Positions 1-6,870 of a stretch of DNA of 34,505 nt are shown piece after piece. The notes under the pieces are model-generated. The model was given only the letters and a program-made list of their open reading frames with translations, did no database searches and was not told the DNA's origin. A program made the translations under genes and the position numbers. Source of the DNA: Clostridia bacterium (lineage in GTDB: Bacteria > Bacillota > Clostridia > Oscillospirales > CAG-272); NCBI GenBank assembly GCA_017411785.1, contig JAFQPL010000082.1:1-34505 (forward strand), written 5' to 3'. Position 1 is the stretch's first letter, and every line of letters begins with the position of its first letter.

Positions 1-74
1 ATATCACGCACGAAGTGCATATCACTCGCCACAGGCGAATAGAATTGGCGCACCTGCTTTATCGCAGGTGCGCC
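1..74. repeat. Array of short hairpins, truncated by the window start
   Basis: ATATCAC occurs at 1-7 and 19-25, each time followed by a short perfect hairpin: GCAC/GTGC at 8-11 and 15-18 with loop GAA, and TCGCC/GGCGA at 26-30 and 34-38 with loop ACA. A third, stronger hairpin has an 11-bp stem, 47-57 with 64-74, around the loop TTTATC. The constant spacer with changing complementary arms looks like the edge of an interspersed hairpin array of a kind I recall between genes in gut Clostridia; this recollection is not verified. No ORF is visible here. The third hairpin has no T-run on either side, so it is not a convincing terminator. Confidence 0.55.
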
Positions 75-119
75 AAGAGCTCACTTCTCTTGATAGCACT
101 ATATTTTTCACTATTCCTA

Positions 120-147
120 TTGACAAATAATAAATTTATGGTATAAT
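120..147 (+). promoter_or_regulatory. Sigma-A type promoter of the CNNM/CorC gene
   Basis: TTGACA at 120-125 and TATAAT at 142-147 are separated by 16 bases, a near-consensus vegetative promoter. Transcription would start near 154, giving a leader of about 215 nt before the ATG at 369. That leader holds a short ORF and a terminator hairpin. Confidence 0.8.
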
Positions 148-194
148 ATATCTTGGTAAGTATAATACCGTATTAATTTTAAGGAGAACCTACC

Positions 195-251
195 GTGACT
201 GACGGAGACATATGTGATCGAAGTAAATATTCAAAAAAGTCATTTGCATAA
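195..251 (+). CDS. Putative 18-codon leader peptide upstream of the CNNM/CorC gene
   Basis: AAGGAG at 181-186 lies 8 bases before a GTG at 195, which opens an 18-codon frame encoding MTDGDICDRSKYSKKSFA. The TAA stop (249-251) falls inside the 5' arm of the terminator hairpin at 246-287. This is the usual geometry of a leader peptide whose translation decides whether a terminator forms. The peptide begins acidic (D3, D5, D8) and ends basic. I recognise no family. It could be chance sequence within a riboswitch or another structured leader. The ribosome binding site quality and the stop position are what argue for translation. Confidence 0.5.
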   Translation: MTDGDICDRSKYSKKSFA

Positions 252-293
252 CCTGCGTTGTAACCTAAAGTTACATTCAGGCTATGCTTTTTT
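246..293 (+). terminator. Leader attenuator: intrinsic terminator before the CNNM/CorC gene
   Basis: GCATA (246-250) pairs with TATGC (283-287), CCTG (252-255) with CAGG (278-281), and the inner TGTAAC (259-264) with GTTACA (270-275). Six T residues follow at 288-293, and a second T-run begins near 297. The hairpin lies between the promoter (120-147) and the gene (369), so readthrough must be controlled if the gene is made from this promoter. A weaker GGAAAA/TTTTTCC hairpin follows from about 303. Confidence 0.75.
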
Positions 294-368
294 GCGTTTT
301 TTTGGAAAATACTTTTCTGCATTTTTCCGAGTGTTCTCTCAATACTATTATAAGGAGTTATTTTTATT

Positions 369-1688
369 ATGGAATTGCCAGCCGGGAGTCTTTTAACATT
401 TATTTTAATGTTTGTCCTTGTTGCACTGTCTGCCTTCTTTTCGGCAACAGAAACCGCTTATACGTCTTTTAACCGCACAAAAATGAAAAATCTTGCAGCT
501 GAGGGAAACAAACGCGCAGCATCCGCGCTTAAGCTTTCCGAATCCTACGACAAGGTTCTTTCAACTATTCTCGTTGGAAACAACATCGTAAACATCGCAC
601 TCACATCTATAGCTACAGTTTGGTTTGTAGAGGCAATAGTTCATCCAACAGTAAAAAACTTTTCAGCCGCTATCGCTACGGCAGTTATAACGGTTATCGT
701 TCTTATCTTTGGAGAAATTTCACCAAAGAGCCTTGCGAAAGAGCATGCCGAAGGATTTTCCATGGCTGTAGCGCCTGTCCTTAAATTTTTAGTAATAATC
801 CTTACCCCTATAAACGCAATATTTATGCTTTGGAAAAAGCTTCTCTCAAAGATATTCAAAGCAAAAACAATAGACACCGTTACCGAGGGCGAGGTTCTTA
901 CCTTGATCGATGAAGCTCACGAGGACGGAAGTATTGATAAGTACAACAAAGAGCTTATCGAAAACATATTTGATTTCGACGATCTTTCCGCCGGTGAGAT
1001 CGCTACCCACCGTACCGAACTTACCTGCCTTGATTTCTCAGACTCGCTCGAGGAATGGGACAAAATAATTAATAACAGCCGTTTTTCACGTTATCCAATC
1101 TGCCAAGACAGCATAGATAATATAGTGGGGATTCTTGATGCCCGCTCCTATCTCCGTCTTGAAAATAAAACTCGTGAAACTGTAATGGAAACAGCCGTTT
1201 CATCTCCCTATTTTGTACCTGAAGCAGTAAAGGCAGACGTTCTGTTTAAAAATATGCGTGAGCACCGTGAATCTATGGCGATAGTCCTTGACGAATACGG
1301 CGGTCTGTTTGGCGTTATTACTATGACCGATCTTGTTGAATGTATTGTCGGTGACATAGTTTCGGAAAACGAAGACGGAGAGGAAGACCTCCCACCCATT
1401 GAATTTATCGGTGAAAATTCCTGGAGAATTCTCGGAAGCGCCTCTATCGATGAGGTTGAGGAAGCTCTCAATATAAAGCTTGAAGAGACCGATTCCGATA
1501 CATTCAGCGGTTATGCTCTTGCGCTTTACGGTTCTGTTCCCGATGACGGTTCTAATATCGAGCTTTCTACAGAGCACTTAAATATATCTGTTGAAGAAAT
1601 AAAGGATCACAGAGTTGACCGTGCAATAGTAAGTATTCGGGCGGAAGATCCTGATGAAAGCTCCGACGAAGAAAAAAAGGACGATTAA
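369..1688 (+). CDS. CNNM/CorC (HlyC) family protein, likely divalent cation transporter
   Basis: This 439-residue protein has the full CNNM/CorC layout: an N-terminal DUF21 membrane domain (about residues 1-150, opening with the conserved FFSATETAY element), a CBS pair (about 200-330) and a C-terminal CorC_HlyC domain (about 345-425), followed by a short acidic tail. Family members act in Mg2+/Co2+ handling; Firmicutes MpfA/YhdP proteins are tied to Mg2+ efflux. The older name 'hemolysin' is historical. The start at 369 follows AAGGAGTTA with normal spacing. The upstream terminator and leader ORF suggest control by attenuation. The AI-2E permease gene follows after 27 bases. The ion and direction of transport cannot be read from the sequence. 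Confidence 0.9.
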   Translation: MELPAGSLLTFILMFVLVALSAFFSATETAYTSFNRTKMKNLAAEGNKRAASALKLSESYDKVLSTILVGNNIVNIALTSIATVWFVEAIVHPTVKNFSAAIATAVITVIVLIFGEISPKSLAKEHAEGFSMAVAPVLKFLVIILTPINAIFMLWKKLLSKIFKAKTIDTVTEGEVLTLIDEAHEDGSIDKYNKELIENIFDFDDLSAGEIATHRTELTCLDFSDSLEEWDKIINNSRFSRYPICQDSIDNIVGILDARSYLRLENKTRETVMETAVSSPYFVPEAVKADVLFKNMREHRESMAIVLDEYGGLFGVITMTDLVECIVGDIVSENEDGEEDLPPIEFIGENSWRILGSASIDEVEEALNIKLEETDSDTFSGYALALYGSVPDDGSNIELSTEHLNISVEEIKDHRVDRAIVSIRAEDPDESSDEEKKDD

Positions 1689-1715
1689 ATTAAATTTAAA
1701 ACTTGAGGCGATCGC

Positions 1716-3056
1716 ATGAAAAAGATACCAAAGGATCAAAACTGGCACTATTTGAAATGGCTTGGAATTATAGTCGTTTCAATTCTCGTGTTTGGAATTA
1801 TATATAATTTTGATACCTCGCTTTCGGTATTATCCCTGATACTGAAGGTTTTATCTCCTATTTTCATAGGACTTTTTATAGCAATTATCCTTAATATACC
1901 CGTTACTTTTTTTGAAAACAAGGTCTTCAGGCGTTTGACTCTGCGCAACGGCAGAATTTGGTCAAAAATCAAGCGCACCGTCTCGATTTCGTTAAGTCTT
2001 GCCTGCTTTTTTCTGATTTCCGCAGTACTTCTTTCCTATATTCTCCCAAAGCTTGGTGAGAGTATAAAGGACTTCTTCAACAATGCCGACGGATATATGC
2101 AAAACCTCACAGAAAGAACGCGTGAGCTTGTAAAGAAATTCGATCTTCCCTTCGACCACGAATCGATAGATTTTTCATGGGGAACTATTACGTCCTTCCT
2201 TACCAAGCTGATTGGCGAAAGCACAAACGACGTCATTCAAACAACGCTCAACGCGGCTCTTAATGTTTTCGTTTCTCTTTGGAACGTAATTCTCGGATTT
2301 ATTCTCTCCATATATATCATCGCCTCCAAGGAATCCCTTTCAAAGCTTCTAAAAGGATTTCTTTATTCCATCGCGTCCGAACAAAGAGTTACCAATATAA
2401 TCAATGTATTGACGCTTACAAAAAAAGCCTTTGAAGGATTTATTGCCGGTCAGTGCATAGAAGCAGTTCTGATTGGCTCGCTAACCTTTATCGGTATGAC
2501 CATTTTCCGATTCCCACATGCCCTTATAGTTTCCTTTATAATCGGCTTAACGGCCTTCATTCCTATATTTGGAGCTATAACAGGAGCGGTGATAGGAGCT
2601 TTCCTGATCCTACTTGTTGAACCAATCAAGGCGCTATGGTTCTTAATATTCATAATCATTCTTCAACAGATTGAATCCAACGTTCTTTATCCCAAATTTA
2701 TGGGGCAACAGATCGGGCTTCCAAGTCTTTGGGTTCTCGTATCGGTAATAATTGGCGGAGAGCTTTTCGGGATCCCGGGAATAATCCTAAGCGTTCCTCT
2801 TTGCAGTGTTTTATATACTCTTTTACACGAATGGATCTTAAAGCGTCTGCGCGAAAAACGTCTATGCCGTCAGAACGCAACTCACATCCCCGAAAATCCA
2901 TCCCTTCTTACCGAGGAAGAATTTCTTTCATCAAAATCCGATGATGATGAGTCTGCTAACACAGTCCCAACCAAAGAAAAGAACAAAAAGAAGCCTCAGC
3001 AATCAAAAAATGCTAAAACAAGAAAAGGCAACCACTCAAAAAAATCGAAAAAATAA
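1716..3056 (+). CDS. AI-2E family (PerM/UPF0118) transporter
   Basis: This 446-residue polytopic membrane protein has the pattern of the AI-2E/PerM family: two N-terminal helices, a central soluble stretch (about 95-165), then a helix-rich half with the conserved GLTAFIPIFGAITG and LPSLWVLVSVIIGG segments. Members include exporters of autoinducer-2 and Na+/H+ antiporter-like proteins; the substrate here is unknown. The C-terminal 50 residues are extremely basic (many KK and KS runs ending in KKSKK), probably cytosolic and able to contact lipid or nucleic acid. The gene sits 27 bases after the CNNM/CorC gene, likely co-transcribed, and ends in a good terminator. Confidence 0.88.
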   Translation: MKKIPKDQNWHYLKWLGIIVVSILVFGIIYNFDTSLSVLSLILKVLSPIFIGLFIAIILNIPVTFFENKVFRRLTLRNGRIWSKIKRTVSISLSLACFFLISAVLLSYILPKLGESIKDFFNNADGYMQNLTERTRELVKKFDLPFDHESIDFSWGTITSFLTKLIGESTNDVIQTTLNAALNVFVSLWNVILGFILSIYIIASKESLSKLLKGFLYSIASEQRVTNIINVLTLTKKAFEGFIAGQCIEAVLIGSLTFIGMTIFRFPHALIVSFIIGLTAFIPIFGAITGAVIGAFLILLVEPIKALWFLIFIIILQQIESNVLYPKFMGQQIGLPSLWVLVSVIIGGELFGIPGIILSVPLCSVLYTLLHEWILKRLREKRLCRQNATHIPENPSLLTEEEFLSSKSDDDESANTVPTKEKNKKKPQQSKNAKTRKGNHSKKSKK

Positions 3057-3060
3057 CCCC

Positions 3061-3094
3061 AAGGCTATTCCCTATTCGGAATAGCCTTGATTTT
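3061..3094 (+). terminator. Intrinsic terminator after the AI-2E transporter gene
   Basis: The arms AAGGCTATTCC (3061-3071) and GGAATAGCCTT (3078-3088) form an 11-bp perfect stem, followed by GATTTT. It begins four bases after the stop codon and closes the two-gene unit. Confidence 0.85.
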
Positions 3095-3113
3095 GAAAAT
3101 TTACATATTATAC

Positions 3114-3141
3114 TTGAATTTTAACGTATTTATGATATAAT
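3114..3141 (+). promoter_or_regulatory. Promoter of the small membrane protein gene
   Basis: TTGAAT at 3114-3119 and TATAAT at 3136-3141, with a 16-base spacer, lie just after the preceding terminator and 37 bases before the ATG at 3178. Confidence 0.65.
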
Positions 3142-3177
3142 AAATGGGTAAACTACCTGAAAGGACCACGCTTCAAT

Positions 3178-3609
3178 ATGAACGCAAAAAAGCTTATTAA
3201 AAAAGCACTCATATCTACTTGCGTTATATTTACCGTTATAACCGCAGCCTATATGCTGGTGCTTCAAATAATAAACATATCCGATAGCAGTGCCGCAATC
3301 GAAGCAGGCAGAGTTTTACTTTTCTTTCTTTTCTCCTGCCTTCTTGCCATTGCTAACGCAATTCTTTCTATAAAGCAAATTCACACTGCTATTCGCTATA
3401 TTATTCACTATTCGATATTTATTTTCGCATTTTCGACCTGCTTCTGCATCCCAAACAAAATGAATTCAACAAAAATCATAATAGGAATTACAATAGCAAC
3501 TGCAGGCTATACTGTGATAATGCTTTTGATCGCGTTTTTCAAAAAACGGTTGCTGAAATCAAATTCTACCCCCGAAAAATACGAAAAGCAGTTCAACTAC
3601 AAAAGATAA
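3178..3609 (+). CDS. Small four-helix membrane protein of unknown function
   Basis: The 143-residue product has four hydrophobic segments, about residues 12-32, 45-63, 73-92 and 97-120, with a short basic N-terminus and a basic C-terminal tail. Size and helix layout, including the RYIIHYS stretch at the start of helix 3, resemble DUF3021-type proteins, but I would not assign it. The ribosome binding site AAAGGA lies 12 bases upstream of the ATG, a long spacing. The gene is framed by its own promoter and a terminator hairpin. No LytTR regulator, the usual partner of DUF3021, is next to it. Confidence 0.7.
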   Translation: MNAKKLIKKALISTCVIFTVITAAYMLVLQIINISDSSAAIEAGRVLLFFLFSCLLAIANAILSIKQIHTAIRYIIHYSIFIFAFSTCFCIPNKMNSTKIIIGITIATAGYTVIMLLIAFFKKRLLKSNSTPEKYEKQFNYKR

Positions 3610-3614
3610 AAGAA

Positions 3615-3661
3615 CTCCGTACATAAAGCTTTTAAGGCATTTTTATGTACGGAGGTTTTTT
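3615..3661 (+). terminator. Terminator hairpin containing the next gene's ribosome binding site
   Basis: CTCCGTACATAAA (3615-3627) pairs perfectly over 13 bp with TTTATGTACGGAG (3642-3654) and is followed by six T residues (3656-3661) running straight into the ATG at 3662. GGAGG at 3651-3655, the only ribosome binding site for that ATG, lies in the 3' arm, so the folded hairpin would both terminate and hide the start site. Confidence 0.8.
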
Positions 3662-4399
3662 ATGTTTAGAATACTTTTAATATCAATCATTGTATCGCTG
3701 GTATTGGTTTCATGCGCAAACAATAAACAGGAATTCCAAGACACCGACACGGAAGCTACCAAGGAGGTATCAAGCATATCCTCAAATTATATAGATGAAA
3801 TAACCTTCCTTGGAGAATCAACGACTTATCACTTAAAAAGCCGCGGTGTCCTTTCCGATGGAACTAACACAACTCAAGTCTGGGCACCGAAAAGCGGAAC
3901 TCTTATGCTTGACCCCTCAATATCTGACTGTAGAATAATTTATCCCGAAAACCGCGAGGAAATATCTCTTGAAGAAGCAATAAAGAGAAAAAAGCCTAAA
4001 TATATGATGCTTACCTTTGGACTTAACGGTGCGACCACATTTATAGCGCGCGGAGAAAATTACTTTAAATCATGCTATCAAAAACTTATAGATCTCATAA
4101 AAACAAACTCTCAAAGCACCAAAATAATAATAAATTCCTGCTTCCCTATCGCCAAAAGCATGGATATGTCTCGCTATACCGTAAGCGCTGCCGAGCTTAA
4201 TTCATATATTAAAACACTGAATGAATGGGCTTTTCAGCTCGCTAACGAAAATAAAATATATTATATAGAAAGCGCAAAAGCGCTAAAGGATGAAGACGGA
4301 TATCTGAAAAGCTCCTTCCAAGCGCCTGACGGATATCATCTTAACACAGATGCCTACAAATGCTTTTTAGAATATTTAACAAACAATCCTATTGACTGA
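3662..4399 (+). CDS. SGNH/GDSL-hydrolase-like lipoprotein
   Basis: The 245-residue protein starts with a lipoprotein signal peptide; the lipobox is LVSC with Cys18 as the lipidation site. The mature part carries SGNH landmarks: block I as GESTT (Ser53 the candidate nucleophile), a GLN motif at 120-122 (block III Asn122), and DGYH at 223-226 giving the Asp223/His226 pair. Members of this superfamily are esterases or O-acetyltransferases acting on cell-surface polymers; the substrate is unknown. Block I reads GES instead of the more common GDS. Its ribosome binding site lies in the preceding terminator stem, and the DUF4358 gene follows after 14 bases, a pairing I associate with Clostridia. Confidence 0.8.
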   Translation: MFRILLISIIVSLVLVSCANNKQEFQDTDTEATKEVSSISSNYIDEITFLGESTTYHLKSRGVLSDGTNTTQVWAPKSGTLMLDPSISDCRIIYPENREEISLEEAIKRKKPKYMMLTFGLNGATTFIARGENYFKSCYQKLIDLIKTNSQSTKIIINSCFPIAKSMDMSRYTVSAAELNSYIKTLNEWAFQLANENKIYYIESAKALKDEDGYLKSSFQAPDGYHLNTDAYKCFLEYLTNNPID

Positions 4400-4413
4400 T
4401 ACGGAGGTCTATT

Positions 4414-4914
4414 ATGAAAAAAAACAAAAAATTTATCATTGCGCTATTGTCTCTTCCCTGCGCTTTCATTTTCACATTCTGTTCTGCCAAAGCTTTTTCC
4501 AATTCTCTTGCTTGCAATGAATTGTCAAGCACCTTACAAAAGGAAATTTCCGTGCCATACGGTGAATTCAGTGAATATTCAAGCGCAGATCTAAATCTTT
4601 TCTTTCCCGATTCAGAGCTTTTTGACGATTTTTATGTCATATATTCAAAGGATAACACAGATGTATCCGAATTAGGTATTCTGCACGCTTCAAACGATGA
4701 AAACGCAAAAAAGCTCTTGGAGGATGCACAGCTTTATATAAAAGACAACCAGGAGCAAAAGCGTGAATTTTTAAGGAATTATTCACCGTCCGAGCTTGAA
4801 AAGCTTAATTCTGCCGAGGCACGAAGATTTGGTAACTACGTTATTTTCACAGTAGCGGACCAGGACGAGAAATCAAAAATATTTCAAAAAGCCGAGGAGC
4901 TGCTAAAAAAATAA
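4414..4914 (+). CDS. DUF4358 family exported or membrane-anchored protein
   Basis: The 166-residue protein has a basic N-terminus and a hydrophobic segment (about residues 7-28), so it is exported or anchored. The body matches DUF4358: a 'SELGIL' strand, an acidic helix (about 100-120), a YSPSELEKLNSAEARRFGNYV block and a C-terminal helix. The function of DUF4358 is not known. The gene sits 14 bases behind the SGNH lipoprotein with its own GGAGG, so the two are surely co-expressed and may work together at the cell surface. It ends at a bidirectional terminator. Confidence 0.75.
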   Translation: MKKNKKFIIALLSLPCAFIFTFCSAKAFSNSLACNELSSTLQKEISVPYGEFSEYSSADLNLFFPDSELFDDFYVIYSKDNTDVSELGILHASNDENAKKLLEDAQLYIKDNQEQKREFLRNYSPSELEKLNSAEARRFGNYVIFTVADQDEKSKIFQKAEELLKK

Positions 4915-4927
4915 AAAATCAAAAATC

Positions 4928-4957
4928 AAAAAGGACACTCAAAAGAGTGTCCTTTTT
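4928..4957. terminator. Bidirectional terminator between the DUF4358 gene and rplS
   Basis: AAAAAGGACACTC (4928-4940), loop AAAA, and GAGTGTCCTTTTT (4945-4957) form a perfect 13-bp inverted repeat with A/T-runs on both sides. It can stop the plus-strand unit and the minus-strand rplS transcript, which converge here. Confidence 0.92.
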
Positions 4958-4973
4958 GATCAACATCGCAAGG

Positions 4974-5318
4974 TTAGATCTTCTCTTTAACCTTAGATGC
5001 CTTACCGACTCTGTCACGGAGATAGAAGAGCTTTGCTCTTCTTACCTTACCGGAACGAATGATATCAACCTTAACAACGTTAGGTGAATGAACCGGGAAG
5101 GTCTTTTCAATTCCACAACCGTAAGAAACTCGTCTTACAGTGAATGTCTCGGAAATTCCACCGCCATGCTTTGCGATGATAGTACCCTCGAACATCTGAA
5201 TTCTCTCACGAGTACCCTCCTTAATTCTGTTGTGAATACGAACCGTATCACCAACGTTAAGTACGGGAACCTCCGTTTTAAGCTGCTCGTTTGTAAAAGC
5301 CTGAATCAAATTATTCAT
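4974..5318 (-). CDS. rplS: 50S ribosomal protein L19
   Basis: The 114-residue protein matches bacterial L19 along its length, including [22 protein letters not shown], the [13 protein letters not shown] block and the basic C-terminal [13 protein letters not shown] stretch. L19 sits at the interface of the ribosomal subunits. AAGGAGG is placed 8 bases before the ATG. The gene is monocistronic here, with its own promoter and a probable structured leader, and ends at the bidirectional terminator. In many Firmicutes rplS follows rpsP-rimM-trmD; those genes are not in this window. Confidence 0.97.
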   Translation of the reverse strand: MNNLIQAFTNEQLKTEVPVLNVGDTVRIHNRIKEGTRERIQMFEGTIIAKHGGGISETFTVRRVSYGCGIEKTFPVHSPNVVKVDIIRSGKVRRAKLFYLRDRVGKASKVKEKI

Positions 5319-5337
5319 CTTTCAGTCCTCCTTAAAA

Positions 5338-5376
5338 TCCGAGTGTTCATGCAGAGCTTCGCAGCGGACCACTCTT
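5338..5376 (-). ncRNA. Probable structured rplS leader (L19 leader-like)
   Basis: On the minus strand the 5' UTR of rplS holds GAGTG (5370-5374) pairing with CACTC (5341-5345) around an arm containing CCGCTGCGAAGC. Firmicutes rplS genes often carry an L19-binding autoregulatory leader (Rfam L19_leader), and position and size fit. I cannot verify the match to the covariance model. The element ends about 20 bases before the ATG, close enough to affect ribosome access. Confidence 0.4.
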
Positions 5377-5402
5377 TATCGTGTTTACACACATTACGAG
5401 AT

Positions 5403-5431
5403 ATTATATCATATTCTCGCAAGAAATGCAA
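5403..5431 (-). promoter_or_regulatory. Promoter of rplS
   Basis: On the minus strand TTGCAT (5431-5426) and TATAAT (5408-5403) are separated by 17 bases. This puts the transcript start near 5396 and leaves a leader of about 78 nt. It lies directly after the flippase stop codon; no terminator is visible between them. Confidence 0.7.
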
Positions 5432-5451
5432 TAGTTTTTTGAAATTTTTTA

Positions 5452-6870
5452 TTATTTTTTCAATTTTATTTTTAGCATTGATATAACAGTTCGTATTATA
5501 TCTCTACCGTTAAAAGCTGCCATGAACAAAACAAAGGCTATCTGATATATCCACCAATACGGTATCTGTAAAAGGATCAATACCGTTTGTGCCATAATTG
5601 CAACAGTATTAACAACGGTTTTTATAGGCGCACGGCTAAACGAAATATATTTTTTTGTATCTATAACTCTTATTAAAAACACTATTCCATAGCATATTGC
5701 AGTTGCAATTGCCGCGCCCATCGCCCCAAGACTTGGTATCAAAGCAAAATTAAGCACTATATTTACTATAGCGCCAACTGCCGCTGTTAGCAAGGAGCGC
5801 GCGCTTCTCTTATGCACAAAATAAACACTTCCCAAAAACTCCGAAAACGCAGAAAATACCATTGCTATCGCAAGAACAGGAACGTACTTCCAAGACTCAA
5901 AATAACTTTCGTGCAGCAAAAGCCTTGTAAATATTTGCGAAAAAGCAATAAGTCCCGCTCCGCCCGCAAATATTATACTCAAATAATTTTTATAAACCGT
6001 TCCGAAAAAGGAAGCTCTCTCCTCCGCATCCCGTTCGCTTACCGAGGATATCTGCCACGCCTTAATAAAAATGCTGCCTGCTATAGTTATAAGCGTTGGA
6101 ATTTTATACGCAGCGGCATAAAGTCCGTTGATCGCCGTTGCATTTTCTCCAAGTGTTGCAAGTATTACAAATCTATCTGATACAGACGTTATTGTCCACA
6201 TAAGAGTGAGCGGAATATAAGGAACACTGAACTTTAAAAGCTCCTTTACCAAAGCGCTGCTTATTCTCTTAGGCTTTATATCTCTGTAAAGCTTACAGAA
6301 AATAATAAGTCCAACAGAAACCAAAAAATCCGCAAGAATTACAGATAAAACGTACCCCGTAACCCCCATATCAAACGCCACAAGAAATAAAATATTAAAT
6401 CCTATTACTAAAACGGTATTTATTATTCCCTGTACCGCAAAGATCTTTGTTCTGTCGCATCCTCTTACATAATTTGCAACGATGAGATGTAAATTGGCGG
6501 TGCAAATATAAGCAAATACAAGCCATATATACCCATCAAAAACGCTGAAGAATCTTAAGAGCTGTATCAGCAATGCAAGTGGGATCATACCAACCGCGAG
6601 AGTAATTATCGCGGTGCTGAACACCTGCTTTCTGTTGTTTGGTTCTGCGTCTATCGTAAATCTGAAAAGTCCGTCACCTATGCCAAGAACTGCTATCGGA
6701 ATTATAAGATTTGCCGTTTGCGTCAAAATATCGGCAACTCCAAATTCTGCGCTTGAAAGATACGCCGTATATAAGGGCATAAGCAGGAAAACGAGCAGCT
6801 TTGAAATAAAGGTGCCCGCTCCCATAATAGCCGTATTGGAAAAAAGTCTTTTCCATTTTCCCATGATCAA
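5452..6870 (-). CDS. Wzx/MVF-type polysaccharide flippase (MATE/MOP superfamily)
   Basis: The 472-residue protein has 12-14 predicted transmembrane helices and the pattern of the Polysacc_synt family (NTAIMGAGTFISKLLVFLLMPLYTAYLS near the N-terminus, with the family's GxGDGLFRF element). Such proteins move lipid-linked oligosaccharides across the cytoplasmic membrane. The start is uncertain: TTG at 6870 overlaps the yebC stop and has GGGAG 8 bases upstream, while the ATG at 6864 would be 14 bases from the same site; I chose the TTG. The gene is coupled to yebC and last in the long nusB-recN-argS block. No glycosyltransferases are nearby, so the substrate is unknown. Confidence 0.87.
   Translation of the reverse strand: MIMGKWKRLFSNTAIMGAGTFISKLLVFLLMPLYTAYLSSAEFGVADILTQTANLIIPIAVLGIGDGLFRFTIDAEPNNRKQVFSTAIITLAVGMIPLALLIQLLRFFSVFDGYIWLVFAYICTANLHLIVANYVRGCDRTKIFAVQGIINTVLVIGFNILFLVAFDMGVTGYVLSVILADFLVSVGLIIFCKLYRDIKPKRISSALVKELLKFSVPYIPLTLMWTITSVSDRFVILATLGENATAINGLYAAAYKIPTLITIAGSIFIKAWQISSVSERDAEERASFFGTVYKNYLSIIFAGGAGLIAFSQIFTRLLLHESYFESWKYVPVLAIAMVFSAFSEFLGSVYFVHKRSARSLLTAAVGAIVNIVLNFALIPSLGAMGAAIATAICYGIVFLIRVIDTKKYISFSRAPIKTVVNTVAIMAQTVLILLQIPYWWIYQIAFVLFMAAFNGRDIIRTVISMLKIKLKK

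Noticed and set aside
1-74. A CRISPR array
   Set aside because: Units are far too short, the spacer is the constant part, and the variable parts are self-complementary.
214-472. Two overlapping ORFs of about 60 codons before the CNNM/CorC gene
   Set aside because: They run through the terminator hairpin, have no ribosome binding site and give biased, unrecognisable peptides.
1200-1577. Antisense ORF of 125 codons opposite the CNNM/CorC gene
   Set aside because: It is the complement of a clear coding frame, with no ribosome binding site or recognisable protein; other antisense ORFs in the window are of the same kind.
5380-5451. A terminator after the flippase gene
   Set aside because: The region is AT-rich but has no GC-containing stem followed by a T-run on the minus strand.
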